64,000 nucleotides of DNA from Podospora comata (GCA_017354895.1 CP071499.1:1364001-1428000); one strand, 5' to 3'. Numbered from the stretch's first letter, positions 21,579-33,596 are shown. Translations and numbers: made by a program. The notes: generated from the letters alone by a model not told the origin.

Positions 21579-23186
21579 GCGGAGCAAGAGCTTAGAAGCT
21601 GCCACAGCAACAACGGCGGTTCGCGCGCTTCCGTGTCGCTCGACCTGGCACGGGAAAAAACAATCGACGGCGTCTTCTATGCGAGTTTGTTATTTTCTCG
21701 ATGTGTTGGATTCGAGCGAATGAGCTATCGGTGGTATCGTAAGTGGTGGTCGGGTTGGGCAAAAAGTAGGACGGAAGAGGGCGTGGGAGGTGCCTGTGAA
21801 AGAAGAGCTGAGGTGCCTGCGTTTCGGCCGTGCCGGGATCGTCCCTGAGAGCACAGGTCGCGGCGAATACAGGAGGCTGTGGCACTGGACGGAGCTGGGA
21901 GGGCAGCGAGGGATGCTCGCAACTGATATAAACTTGTAGAGAAGTGAAAATATCACGCGGCCAAGTCAACGTCTGCCACGAGACCCGTCGTGGTTCGAGT
22001 GGTGCGATTGCGGAAGCAAGTCGAGAAAACCCCGGCTATCTAGAGGAGGCAGGGCTGGTCTGTGACAAAAGATACCGCAATGCAGAGCAACTTGAGCTTC
22101 GATCTTGGTTGGTCCACGAATGACAACCATCAGAGAGACGCCAGGCGGCACGGGTCTGGATCTCTTGAAGCTGCAGGGGCCATCATGGAAGGCCCAGCGC
22201 CGAGCGACAGGCTTCTCCGGATTTTGCGGGCACTAATTATGTCAGGCAACTGGAACCACAGCGGGCCGTTATTCTTTGTTCCATGGATCGCAGCACTGTT
22301 GCTTCAACGTCCAATCTTTTGACTAGGTCTGAGATCTCTGACTCGGATCCCTTGGCAGAAACAACCACCAAACATTCATTCCCACTTGTTCCGAGTATTG
22401 GGGATTGTCTTTGAACTCCAGCAACAGGTCAGAACCACATGTTTTGGAGCAGTGGCTGCCATGGTGCACAGTGTAAAATACGAAGCAATACGGGGGCTTC
22501 ACATGGCCTCGATTTAATCCCAACCCAAGCAAGCACTAGTAGCCCAGGTGACAGCTTCATGAGCCCGTAGTTGATATTTTGTTGAACCGGCTGATGATGC
22601 GAAGTAGCACAGAGTTGTATTTTTGACCATCTTGTATTTATTGTTGGATATGGACGCGGATATCGAGAGTGATGCTGGAGCTTGATATATGACCGAGAAG
22701 ACTGACACAGCATCTGCTATGCAGTTCTTATCCTGACCTCCCCAGGACATAGCAGAACAATAGGTGCTATGAGTGAGGTTCAAGATGTCTGAACAGCTCA
22801 ACTTAGACACATGCTTCCCCTCCAAGTGCCAAGCCTATTGACCCACCGATTGGGAAGCTCCCCTGTTGGCGGTTGGTGGTGGCTTGCGCGGATTGGCCGC
22901 CTCATGGTCATCGGCGGGTCTCGGCAGCGATCCTTGTGGACACTTTCTTGAACCTGGCGACGTCTCAAACTTGGGATGTTGAGCTTACCAAATGCCAACC
23001 AAATCAGCCTGTCCAGACGTGCCATCGCCGTCCGTCTCTTACGTACCTTTTACCAATTCATGCTCCTTCGCTTCCCGTGAGCCTGAGAGTCCTGAGCCCT
23101 GCCGTGACCTCTGAGCTGAACTGAGCTTCCCCAACCCTCGTCCGCGCCGGGGCCAAGCCCGCTGTTGCTGTCCAACAGACGCCGCC
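21579..23186. other. Divergent intergenic region between sugar carrier and NHX1
   Basis: About 1.6 kb that must contain both promoters. Only short ORFs without recognisable motifs. No RNA gene seen. Confidence 0.5.
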
Positions 23187-25448
23187 ATGCTGTCAGAAGT
23201 TGTCGCGAGCTCCCTCGTGGAACTTGCCAGTACGCGCATTCCCCCTTTCTCCCTCCCCAACCCCAAACTATCCCACAGATAGGCTCTAACAGAATGCTTC
23301 AGAACGAGAGGAAGAAGACCCCGCCGGTATGCCCGATCCCCTACACCCATCATCCGAACTCCCCCCTCCCGCCGAACGAACATCTCGAGACCCTCGACAG
23401 CATGCTAACTGCGCGATACAGGCTCTGACCCGCCCCACCAGGAGAAATACTCATCATGGGCCATATTTATTCTGCTGTCGCTACTCATTGTGTCGTTCTG
23501 CACGAGCTACACTCTACAACAGAGAAAGATCACAGCTATTCATGAAACTGTCGTATCCATCTTCGGCGGTACGAACGATTCTCCTCCATCATCCCCCGAC
23601 GAACCTCACCCTAACCAACATATTTCTAGGCATGACCATCGGTCTCATCCTCCGCGTATCTGGCTTCGATTCCGTCCGAGACTTGGTCAACTTTAACTAC
23701 CAATACTTCTTCAATCTTCTCCTTCCCCCGATTATTCTCTCGTCCGGCTACGAACTCCACCAAGCCAACTTTTTTCGAAATATAGGAACAATCTTGAGTT
23801 TTGCTTTTGCGGGAACGCTCATCTCGGCCGTTGTGATTGGCGTCTTGCTCTTCTTTTACACTGCAATCTCTCCCGAGGGGCTGGATGTGTCGTGGACCGA
23901 TGCCATCGCCGTCGGCGCAACGCTTTCTGCCACAGATCCGGTCACTATCTTGGCAATCTTCAACTCGTACAAGGTTGACCCGAAGCTGTACACCATCATC
24001 TTCGGCGAGTCTATTCTGAACGATGCAGTGGCCATTGTTATTTTCGAGGCTTCCCAGGCCAAGCATTCTTCCGGGTCAGGGGGTATTGGCATCTTCAGCA
24101 TCCTGCATGGAATCTGGTACTTCTTGAAAGAGTTCTTTGGCAGTTTGGCGATTGGCTGCATTGTGGGCGTAATGACTGCTCTCGCCTTGAAGTACACCTA
24201 TGTCAGACGGTATCCAGCCATCGAGAGTTGCTTGGTTGTGCTCATTGCTTATGCCAGCTACTTTTTCTCTCAAGCTATTGAGATGTCTGGTAGGTCTTCC
24301 CGTAAGCGCCCGTGCTTGAGAATCATGGATTAACTTGGTGCTCAGGAATTGTATCGCTTCTCTTCTGCGGCATCACGCTCAAGCACTACGCTTACTTCAA
24401 CATGTCCCGCCGAACGCAGCTGACGACCAAGTACCTGTTCCAAGTTCTCGCTCACCTGTCTGAAAACTTCATCTTTATCTACCTAGGTCTGGCCCTCTTC
24501 ACGGAGAAGAACCTCGTCTTTCAGCCCCTGTTGATCATTATCACGGTTGTTTCCGTCTGTGCGGCAAGATGGCTCGCTGTCTTCCCGCTTTCTCGAGCGA
24601 TCAACTGGTTCCGCCGATATAGAGCCGCCCGACGTGGTGGCGAAGCCGATGAGTTGCCCTACAGCTACCAAGCCATGCTCTTCTGGGCCGGTCTTCGTGG
24701 AGCCGTCGGCGTCGCTCTCTCAGCCCGCTTTACCGCGAAGGAAACCCAAGCTCTACAAGCGACCGTCCTTGTGGTAGTGGTGCTAACCGTCATCATCTTT
24801 GGCGGCACTACAGCCCGCATGCTCGAGATATTAGGAATCCGCACTGGGGTAACAGAGGATGCGGATTCCGATGACGAGTTTGATATCGAGGCTATTGGAG
24901 GCGGACTTTACAAACGACCGGACAATAGTGGGATAGGATACAATCCCAGAAGTCGGAGCCGCGGGTCGGCCGTTGCATTGGATAACGTTGGCGGTAATAA
25001 CAGCAATGGTGCGAGCTGGACATCAGGCAACAGGAGGAAACCCAGCCATGGGAGAAAGGGACACAACTCCAAGGACAGCAACGACTTTGAGAGGTCAGAG
25101 TTGTTGGGTGTCAACAATGGTGGGAGCAGTAACACGGACTCTGAGTTTGGGAGCGACATTGACATCTCAGACTTGCCACCACCGGCGCCGAGGAGGAGGT
25201 CGAGCCCTATGCCAGGAGGGGATATCCCACCAGCTTCGACTGCGGCCACAACCCTTGGCTCTGGCCAGAACAGCGAGAGTGGGAATCATTCCACGCCACT
25301 AACAGCGTCTGCTGCGATTAGACAACTGTTCAGAACAGACGACCCATCTGCCCTGTTTAGACAGTTGGACGAAGACTACATCAAGCCAACGCTGTTGCTA
25401 GATGGGAGTCATGGTAGAGGAGGCAGTGGTGGTGGAGGCTCGCATTAG
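23187..25448 (+). CDS. NHX1: Endosomal/vacuolar Na+(K+)/H+ exchanger NHX1, 658 aa
   Basis: Five exons: 23187-23229, 23303-23326 (24 bases), 23422-23568, 23630-24289 and 24346-25448; introns 73, 95, 61 and 56 bases. The joined protein aligns by eye along its length with yeast Nhx1: start MLSEVVASSL, SSWAIFILLSLLIVSF, FFNLLLPPIILSSGYEL (the amiloride-type motif), GATLSATDPVTILAIFN (about residues 167-183), FGESILNDAVAIV with the Asn202-Asp203 transport pair, MSGIVSLLFCGITLKHYAY, and FWAGLRGAVGVAL. It swaps luminal protons for cytosolic Na+ or K+ in late endosomes and vacuole, controlling luminal pH, salt tolerance and vesicle traffic. The 200-residue cytosolic tail is Ser/Gly/Asn-rich, begins with DSDDEFDIEA as in yeast, and ends in a Gly-rich run. 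Confidence 0.96.
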
Positions 25449-25998
25449 ATGTTGTTTTTCTTTCTGGTCAGGTCAAGCCCTGAATTTTGGCTCGGTGCAT
25501 ATAGGAGGGATATCTTTTGGCAAAAGGATGCCAGGCGGGGAGGCATACACCGGCGGCGTTTGTTCTTTTCTCTTTCTGCTGTTACTATGATTAGATGTCT
25601 TGTTCTGTTTAGCTGGGAAACGCTGGCGTGTTTGGCTGGCTGGCTGGCTGTTGACTTTCTCGGTGCGAACTTGAGGAAGGGAATAAAATGTTTGGATCAT
25701 TGTTAGTCCCATCTCAGTACCTGCCTGCTCTATCGCAATAATGTCTTTTGGGATGAAGCAGTTTTCCATGCAAAGCCGATCCATTCGGACATTTCTAGAT
25801 TTTATCTATCATAAACAAAAGAGTAGGGTATCCAAACAATCTAGCTGTAGCTTACTGACAAATGCTAAACAACAAAAATGCAGTGTCCGTAATCCGTGGT
25901 ATATCTCAAAAAGATATGCCAAAACAAAATCAAGCAACCAAGCCAAAACGCCATGCAGTAAGGACTCGCCCTTCATTATCTTCCCCATTCTCTCCCCG
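25449..25998. other. Convergent 3' spacer between NHX1 and MFS carrier
   Basis: 550 bases between two facing stop codons. Holds both 3' untranslated regions; a short GGCT repeat lies at about 25635-25650. No gene seen. Confidence 0.5.
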
Positions 25999-27811
25999 TT
26001 ACATCTTCACCCCTTTTTCCTCCTCCCCGGCCGTCTCTTCCCCTCTCACCGTCTCATCCTCACTCAACACACCCCCTCCCATCCTCCCCTCCTCGCCGCT
26101 GCTCTCCTTCCTCTCATGACTCATCTTCATCCGTCCCAAAATCTCCTCGGCCTCCCTCGCGTACTTGCACCTCTTCCTGATCCTCGCCCCATACTTCCAA
26201 AACAACAAGGGGAAAGGCACGCACGCCAACGCGAGAAACGCCGGGACGGTGCTCGCCCAGTGGATCCCCAGGTCCTGGTACATGTACGTCGTAAACAGCG
26301 GAAACGCCGCACCAAACAAACTTCTCAACACCGAGTTCGCGGCCAGGACCGAGGCGGCAAAGACGGTGTAGCTGTCGATCATGTACGTTAACAAACTCAA
26401 GAACACGGCCACCAGCCCCGCGGAGAAAAAAGCGGATGCAGTGATGGAGACAATCCAGTGGATTTCAGGGCCGTTTGTCCACGCGAACCAGAACAATCCG
26501 ACAGGGAGGAAGATAGACCCGACGATCGCGGGAGGGAGTCGAGACTCGGGGGTTGCGAGGCCGGAGGAGAGGAGGGGCATGAAACGGGTTTTGTTGTCGA
26601 TCATGGCGTATGTGACGGCAAAAACCATACCGACGGCCACGCCGACAAAGGCTAGGCCGCCGATGCCGGGGGACCAGCCGCGGTTGAGCTGGTAGACTAT
26701 GGGGAAGGCGGCGAAGAGGAGGTAGAGGGTTCCGTAGACGATGGCGAGGTAGATTGATGTGAAGAGGACGATTGGTTCTTTGAAGAGCAAGACCCAGGGG
26801 CGGGTGAGGGTTGTTTTTATTTTTTGGGACTTGGTCGAGGGGTCGATGAGGTCCATTTTGGAGATGTAGATTTTCCCTGTGTGGGAGGTGAGGGCTGCCG
26901 CGCGTTTTTGGAGGAGGACGGGGGCGTAGGTTTCGGGTACGTAGAGGAGGCAGAGGAGCCAGAGGGTGCCGGTGAAGATTGCTGTTAGGCCTTGGATCCA
27001 GCGCCACCCTAAAGATTCGCCGACGAAGCCGCCTACGATGGGGCCGATGGAGGGCCCGAGGAAGGGGGCCATTGCGAAGACGCCGGCTGCGGCTCCTCTT
27101 TCTTTTTGGGAGTTAGTATAGGGGAAAGATGGATGGAGAGGGAGGGAAAAAAAAAGGGGGGGGCTTACCGTTGACGTCAAACATGTCTGCTACTACGCCG
27201 CCCGAGTTGGTGAGTGGTGATGAGCCAAAGGCTCCGGCGAAAAAGCGGAGGATGACGAGGGTTTCGATTGTGTCTGCCCCGGCGGCTCCGGCGCAGAATA
27301 CCATGAGGGCCATGTAGGTCAGGGCGAAGATCGGCTGGCGTCCGTAGAATTCACTCAGGGGCGCCCAAAGTAACGGACCGATGGCGAAGCCAAAGACGAA
27401 GAGAGAGATGCCCAGGGTGGCCATTGTTGGCGTGACTTGGAAGTATCTGATGATTTCAAAAACGCCGCCTGAATAGGCGGTGGAAGCAAAGGCCACTGCC
27501 AGGGTTGCGACGGCCTGCAGTAACGTGATGATCCATTTCTTGTAGTTGGGGTAGGTCATGGGGTTGAAGGGGTCGGATTTCCCTGGGAGGAAGTCGACGA
27601 TGTAGGGAGAGGATTCTGTGCCATCTCCCGGGTAGGGGTGGGACAATATGGCGGGCGTGAGGTGAGAAGGGGACAGTACGAGACGCCAGTGAGGGACATG
27701 ATTGCTGTTGCTGGTGGTGTTGTAATCAGTCTGGGACTCCATATCTGGCTTTGTTGTTGGGGAGGGTGGTGTAGTCGGCAAAGCCGTCACCGACGACGAA
27801 GAGGATGCCAT
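25999..27811 (-). CDS. MFS carrier, DHA1 drug:H+ antiporter type, 581 aa
   Basis: Two exons, 27811-27169 and 27101-25999, split by a 67-base intron with a TACTAAC branch site. The start chosen is MASSSSSVTA at 27811. After about 95 hydrophilic residues come twelve predicted membrane spans. Seen: PNYKKWIITLLQAVATLAVAF as span 1, the motif-A loop GPLLWAPLSEFYGRQPIF, RFFAGAFGSSPLTNSGG in span 4, and the antiporter motif APFLGPSIGPIVGGF in span 5. These mark the 12-span DHA1 subfamily (Tpo1/Flu1-like polyamine or drug exporters). The cytosolic tail is Glu/Gly/Lys-rich with repeated EE-R motifs. The actual substrate cannot be told from sequence. It has no biosynthetic neighbours that would suggest a toxin-export role. 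Confidence 0.88.
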
Positions 27812-29078
27812 GTTGAAGTTTGTGACCAGTCTGCTATGGTAACGAGTAACGATATGGAATCTTATATCATGATATGGTGATACAAAAGAAACCACAATAG
27901 GATATTGTAACCGCGAGAACAAAAACCCAAATGCCATCCGGACACCCAAATGGGGGAACCACTCGCCATTTTATATGGCCAAGCCCGCCCTCTCCAGCAA
28001 AGCTTCCTCAACTCCGTTCCCCGATCCTGATCAAACGAAACCAACAATAGCAAGATTAACAAACCACTACCCGCCCACGCCGCCCATCATGGACTTTGGA
28101 TTTCTGAATCCCGTTCCTGGTCCCACAACGGACGAACTGCCAAGAGCCTGAGGCTCCTCCATCTCTGACAACACTGGACCCCTGACGTGATCTCCTGTCA
28201 GAATGAGCGTGCTCCGTCAGATCTGTAAACGGCCATTATGGATCACGAGATTGGCGACTGCGGCAAGTGGACTGGTTGTAACCACCGCTGGACGGTTCCA
28301 AAAAGTCGGGACTCGGGCAGGAAGAAGCCCCGTGAGAAACAACAGGAGAATGAGTGATGACAAAACGGCATTGAAGGCACTCCACTTGAAGGACACGCCC
28401 AGAACGATAGCCTCGCAACTTCTCGAGGATTCTCATTTGTGGGCTCTTGGTATGGCGAGGCCGCGTCGTTGTCCTTGATTCAATTTCGCAGCTGGTTTTC
28501 CAACGGCCGAGGCATGCGGAGTATTTCTCGCAGGCTTACAAACCAGGCTTTCCAGAAGAACGACAAGCCCAATTTGCCCCTGAGAGAGAGAGACGAAAAA
28601 ATTGGCGAACAAGACCACAGAAAAGAGAGACTGTTGTCGGGATCGTGGAGCCGCAAGATCAAAGCAGCGGTGGGTGCCAATGCCGACGCACCGAGGTTAG
28701 CGCTCCTTGAAACTTTTTGAATTGTAGATCATCGGCGGGATTCACATGCTCCTAACCTCCAACTCCGGTCGTGCTGACATCATGCACAGACTTGCTCTGA
28801 ATTTCCAGTCATCTTTCTTTTGACATCTTGGCATTGGAACCAAACATTGTTGATGCCCAATATCGGACTGTTGTCGTCCAAGCTCGAAAATGCAATAGCA
28901 AAGCCATGTTTCGGACCGGAAAGCTCGGTTCCAAAGCCACGGGATATCAGCCCATCCCACGCAATGCATGAACTGACCATCGTATAAACCATCATGGGGT
29001 GATGCTGGATGTATTTGTTGGCAGATCCGCCCCGGCTCAGCCTTGTAGATGGGTATCTTTCCGATCTTTGAGCAGGAT
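27812..29078. other. Gene-free region upstream of the MFS carrier
   Basis: Contains the MFS promoter on the left and the RCM1 3' region on the right. Short ATG-started plus-strand ORFs at 28203-28478 and 28439-28720 have no recognised domain and no clear splice joining them, so they are not called as genes. Confidence 0.45.
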
Positions 29079-30951
29079 CTAATCGTCAAACCCACTCCAA
29101 TCATCCTCACTCTCATCCTCGCTCTCTTCATCTGCCCCCTTCTTCAGAGTCGGCATCCCATCCGGCCCTCTCACGATCCTCCCGTCCCCATCTCTCACAA
29201 ACGGGCCCTCTCCCTCACTCCCACTCCCAAACCTAACATCCCCTTCCGTATCATCCACCTCAACCGCCTTCCTCCCGGTAGCCTTCAACGTCGGAATCCC
29301 ATTCTCATCCCTCACAACCCTCCCCTGTTGATCCCTCACATACGGCCCCTCCTCATCTTCTTCCATTTGCTTCTTCTCCCCATCCACCGTCCCGTCCCTC
29401 ACAAACATCACCACAAAAAAACCCATCGTCCCCCGTCCATCATCCCTAAAAGCCCTGACACACCCCTCGGCGACCTCCTTATCCCCCTCACAACCCTCCA
29501 CCTCCCCCCTAACATCCCACTCCCACATCCCCCTAACCTGCTCCTCCCGCCTCAAAACCCTCCACCCCCTCCTCCTCGCCACCTCGGACCCCAACGCCCT
29601 GATCGTAACCCCCTCATTCTCCCCCTTATGAACCGAACACGTAGAATACGTCACCTTCCTCGCATTAGGGAATTCAAACGCATGCAAAACAATCTGCAGC
29701 TGAAACGCCGCCAAAGCCTCAATCCTTTGCTGTAGGTCCTTTTCAGAGGAAACCACCGTTTCCTGTCCATCATCATCCACCATCATCGCCGGTGCCGGTT
29801 TTATCTCCTCTTCCCCCTCGGCCCGTTTCCTTTTCTTGTTTCCGCTCTTCCCATTACCCGGTTTGTTTTTGCTGGCTAACGCCTCAGGGAGGCAAAGCTC
29901 AGGAACATCATCACGGCCGACAATCCCACTCCCCGAACAACTCGGATCGAGCAGCAGCGCCCCGACATGGGCGTATTCCTCCGCCTGAGGATCAGCCCGG
30001 AGGAAGTCCTCTGCTGGGTGAACCACCGTCTTTGCGTCACTTCCCGCGATTTTGATCATTTTCTGCAGGGTCTTGGCTCTGTTTCTGTCTTTTTCAAATG
30101 CGTGGATGGTTTGTCCTCGGGCGAAACCCCGTTCGGAGAGTATCCCGGCGAGGTGGGTGGTTTTGTTCCCTGGGGCGGAGCAAGCGTCAATGATATCCCC
30201 ATCTTCCGGTCTTGGGTCAAGTAGATAGGCAGGGAAGCAAGAGGCTTTGTCCTGGAGGATGATCTCGCCCTTTTTGTAGGCTTCCGTCTTGGTGAAGTCG
30301 AGGACGGAGGGGGGGACGGCGATGAGGTTGGGGATGTGACCGTCAAGACACAAGACTTTTTTCTTGCGGGGGGCGGTCATGACTTGGGTTATCGAGGGGA
30401 CGACTTCAAACCCTTTGAAGGTAGTCTCCAACTGTGCGTCAAGGGTTGATTTGATAGCATTGACGCGGATCCATCGGGGATGCTGAACTGGGCCGGCATA
30501 TTCCGCTTCTATCAAGTCGCGAAAGGTTTCGATGGTGGGACATTTCCTGCGGATGCGGGCTTTGGTGAATTCCGAGGTGAGGCGGGCTTTGTGGCGGTCG
30601 ATGGATTGGCGGAGGCCGTGGGAGGCTGGGAGGGCGATACCACCTTTGGCGAGGAGGTGGTCGTGGACTAGGAGGATGGAGAGGATGGGGGTGAGCTGAG
30701 AATGATTATTAGTAGTTGATACTGCAATGGGTGAATGAAGGAAAACACACCTTGCGTTCATGCTTGAGTAATTCGGCATTCTCAACCACTTCTTTGAGCA
30801 CAGAACTCCATTTGCATGTCTCTAGGGCCAGGGCGTAGACCTGAGCTGGGGAGGACTTGAGGTCCTTGTTGCTAAAGACTCGTGATTTCAAGCTGCCGCC
30901 GTGTGTCGATGGCCCTGTGAGCAGCGCTGCTGCTTCGTGGTAGAGAGACAT
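29079..30951 (-). CDS. RCM1: 25S rRNA m5C methyltransferase RCM1 (NSUN5 orthologue), 605 aa
   Basis: Exons 30951-30751 and 30695-29079, intron 55 bases. MSLYHEAAALL begins the N-terminal domain; HPRWIRVNAIKST (about residues 140-152) is typical of NSUN5. SAM is held by DACSAPGNKTT (residues 237-247). The two catalytic cysteines are Cys320 in DPSCSGSG and Cys420 in YSTCSV. Rcm1 makes one conserved 5-methylcytosine in the large-subunit rRNA in the nucleolus (C2278 in yeast 25S). Oddities: a Lys/Glu-rich insert of about 45 residues (about 345-387) between the two catalytic motifs, and a C-terminal tail of about 100 residues with two copies of a G-P-[YF]-V-R-D-x2-G-R-[VI]-V-R-x3-G-[IM]-P-T-L-K motif, ending in an acidic WSGFDD. 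The 3' half is very G-rich on the coding strand. Confidence 0.93.
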
Positions 30952-31687
30952 TCTCAGTTACAACAGATGTCCGAGGCGTATTATTGATCCATTCAATTGA
31001 AATTTTTGAGTCGGGCCAAATGAGTTTGGGTTACTTGAGCTGAGTGATGAAGGTGAACTGCTGAAATGAGTTGTGAGTTGTGAGTTCTGGTTGGTTGCCT
31101 TGACATATTGCAAAATTTTGGAGGCCCAGGGTTAGGGATCATGGCCGTTGATATCGCTGAGAACTCAACCAAGAAGTCACGCGTTCACTTGCACAGATCA
31201 TCAGTCACCAAAGTCATGGAAGAGCATATGTTTGCGTAAAAAACACGCTTTCTCCAGCCTCTGGAGTATCTCATATTCCCTTCTATATATATGTCCCATC
31301 CCTCCCCGTCTTAAAAATCACCAAAAAAACCAAATGTTCCAAAAATGTTGTTCAGAAGAATCGAAGAATAAGTGATACATACACGAAATGTAAGAAGTGA
31401 AGTACAGCAGCAGCCACCAACGACAAAAACACATGGCGCTCTTTTGGGGGGATCTCTTTCGTCATAAATCATCGTTTGATAGATAGGGAAAAGGAAAAAA
31501 CACCGGAACATCCAAACACCCCTTCCCATATGTCCAGCCCTCCCCTTTTCCCACCGCTGAAAATTGTCCGCCTAAAATCAAAATTGGTATCCATCCCTAA
31601 ATGTAAAGAGAAGGGCTTGACGCCCGCCCCGAAAGAAGTAAAAAGGTATCAAGGAAGAAGAAAAACCCCGTGTGACCAAGTCATCGT
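30952..31687. other. Gene-free region
   Basis: RCM1 promoter and 3' region of the secreted DUF1996 gene. Moderately A/T-rich, with no coding sequence recognised. Confidence 0.5.
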
Positions 31688-33562
31688 CTACCTCCGGTGG
31701 AGATGACGAGAGGGAATGCGGGCGTGGTGCGCAAGGTGGTTGTGGTTGTGCACATGGCGCTTCTCAGCCTTGACAGGGGCAGCGCCGCCCTTGGTGAAGA
31801 CGGTCAAGGCCCAGTCACCACCGCACTTCTGGCTGGCATCACCCTTGCAGGCCATGTTGCACTTGGAGTCGTCAAGCTTCTCGACAGTGTTGAGGCTGTT
31901 GCCGCAGTAGCACTCGCCGCCGTACTCGGTGCCGGCAACAGAGAAGCCCTTGGAAGAGCAGTACTCGACGCAGGCGGTGTTGCTCACCTGGCCAATGTTG
32001 GGGAGAATCTTGCCAGAGATGACACGATCAGACTGGTCCTTGTAGCAGCCGGCGGCCTTGAAGCCCGAGATCTCAGCACCAGACTTGGCAGACTGGGTGG
32101 GGCCGGCAGGGGCCTCGTAGACGGTCCTGGTCTGCCAGACGGTGACGGTGTCGTAGACAATCCTGACCTTGGGAGAAGCCGCAGGAGGAAGGACAGCCTC
32201 GCTGGTAGGCTCGGGCTTCTCAACGACAGGGGATTCCTCAACCTTGGTGGGGGCGGGAGCGGGAACGGTGACAAGGGTGGTGGAAGGTGGGGGCGGCGCA
32301 GCAGCAGAGCTCGACGACGGGGCCGGAGCGGGGGCAGCAGAAGTGGATGGCTCTACCTTGATAGCAGGGGCGCTGCTGGACTTGGGAGTCTCCAGCTCGG
32401 GCTTCTCGACGACAGGCTCGGGCTCGGGAACAGCAGGAGCGGGAGCGGGCGAGACGTTGCCGCCGCCATATTTCCAACCAGCGATGGGGTTGTTGCCGGG
32501 AAGCTTGTCAAGGGTACCAGCAATCTTCTCCTGGATGGGGCACTCAATGTTGCAGCTCTCGCTGTCAGGGTTGACACCATGCTTGAGGCCGGGGCAGTTG
32601 TGAAGACCGGCATGGCCAGCGTCGCAGGTGTCGATGATGTGCTGAAGCTCCTCCTCGTCCCAGCCGGAGATGAAATCACCGTGAGCCGAGAAACCAGTGG
32701 CATCACCGTTGGAGAAGACGAAAGGGCTCTCCTTGCCAAGCAAGTGCTGGTAGCGAGGCAAGAACTTGGGGGTGTTCCAGTAGGTCTCAAAGAACATGTG
32801 AGGGACGTGAATCCAGCCCTTGGGACAGTTGAGCTTGCCGCCGACAGGGGTAGGGAAAGCCATGTTGTTCTTGTAGTTGGTGAGGCCGGCGGCGGGGTTG
32901 TAGCAAGAGGGGAAGTGGACATCCACGCGCATGGGAGAGGCATAGGCGTCGCAGTTCTGGAAGGGGAAGCCATAACCAGCACCCTTGTTGATCGGGTCAC
33001 CAAGACCAGCCCTGGAGCCGTCCGAGTTGTCAGGCCAGCTAGGGGGGTTGTAGTTGGGGCGAGGGCAAGTGATCTGAGCGGCCTGGATGGGCTTGGAGGG
33101 ATCCAGCTGAAGGGCGCCATCAGAGACATGGCTGGGCTTTGACCTCAGAGTGGGGTTTCCGCTGACAATCTGGAGACCGAGAGGGAAAGCCTTGATATCG
33201 TCGTCGGTGGCGTCGAAGAAGTAATAGTTGACCATGTAAAAGAACTCGACGGGCTCCAAGAGTCCGGTCTCGGGGTCCTTGAAGTAGAGTGAAGGAACCC
33301 AGTATGAGCTCATGTCAGCCTTTGGCTTGGCTGTGGTGCACTTGGACTGGCGCAGAGACTCTCCGGTAACGTTGAAGCCAAAGTTGCTGGCACCCATGAC
33401 GGCGTGGACGTGGGCAGAAGGGCCTCCTGGTGAGACGATGGGATCGGCTCTGCATGTCGTCAATGGCCCCCGACCCTTGTGCTGAAGAGTCGCAAAGGTA
33501 CGTCTGTCCTTGGCGGCAGCCACTGTGACGGCCATGGTGGCCAAGATGGTGGTGAAATGCAT
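31688..33562 (-). CDS. Secreted DUF1996 protein with WSC domain, 624 aa
   Basis: One exon from ATG at 33562 to TAG at 31688. The first 17 residues (MHFTTILATMAVTVAAA) are a signal peptide, followed by KDRR. DUF1996 spans about residues 35-280, with VSPGGPSAHVHAVMGASNF, conserved Cys/His residues, WPDNSDG and HFPSCYNP. A Pro/Ala/Ser/Val-rich linker (about 365-490, EPEPVVEKPE-type repeats) is likely O-glycosylated. A WSC domain (about 502-590) has its eight-cysteine pattern, e.g. GCYKDQSDRVISG, ACVEYCSSKGF and GECYCGNSL. WSC domains bind glycans of cell walls; DUF1996 has no settled function. The C-terminal 22 residues are His/Arg-rich. No membrane span follows, so secretion to the wall or medium is likely. 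Confidence 0.9.
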   Translation of the reverse strand: MHFTTILATMAVTVAAAKDRRTFATLQHKGRGPLTTCRADPIVSPGGPSAHVHAVMGASNFGFNVTGESLRQSKCTTAKPKADMSSYWVPSLYFKDPETGLLEPVEFFYMVNYYFFDATDDDIKAFPLGLQIVSGNPTLRSKPSHVSDGALQLDPSKPIQAAQITCPRPNYNPPSWPDNSDGSRAGLGDPINKGAGYGFPFQNCDAYASPMRVDVHFPSCYNPAAGLTNYKNNMAFPTPVGGKLNCPKGWIHVPHMFFETYWNTPKFLPRYQHLLGKESPFVFSNGDATGFSAHGDFISGWDEEELQHIIDTCDAGHAGLHNCPGLKHGVNPDSESCNIECPIQEKIAGTLDKLPGNNPIAGWKYGGGNVSPAPAPAVPEPEPVVEKPELETPKSSSAPAIKVEPSTSAAPAPAPSSSSAAAPPPPSTTLVTVPAPAPTKVEESPVVEKPEPTSEAVLPPAASPKVRIVYDTVTVWQTRTVYEAPAGPTQSAKSGAEISGFKAAGCYKDQSDRVISGKILPNIGQVSNTACVEYCSSKGFSVAGTEYGGECYCGNSLNTVEKLDDSKCNMACKGDASQKCGGDWALTVFTKGGAAPVKAEKRHVHNHNHLAHHARIPSRHLHRR

Positions 33563-33571
33563 GGTGAAGAA

Positions 33572-33596
33572 GTTGCTGTTGTTGTTGTTGTTGTTT
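33572..33596. repeat. (GTT)n microsatellite in the DUF1996 gene leader
   Basis: About six GTT units with one GCT variant, starting ten bases upstream of the DUF1996-WSC start. On the mRNA strand this reads (CAA)n, an unstructured leader just before the ATG. Confidence 0.85.

Noticed and set aside
19420-27811. Three neighbouring carriers as a metabolic gene cluster
   Set aside because: They belong to three unrelated families, lie in mixed orientation, and have no biosynthetic enzymes next to them.
28203-28720. Two overlapping short ORFs as a possible small gene
   Set aside because: Different frames with no convincing splice sites to join them, no domain, and no shared style with nearby genes.
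31697-33142. 481-residue open frame antisense to the DUF1996-WSC gene
   Set aside because: Shadow of a strongly codon-biased gene; composition is low-complexity Gly/Ala/Val/Leu/Arg and matches no family.
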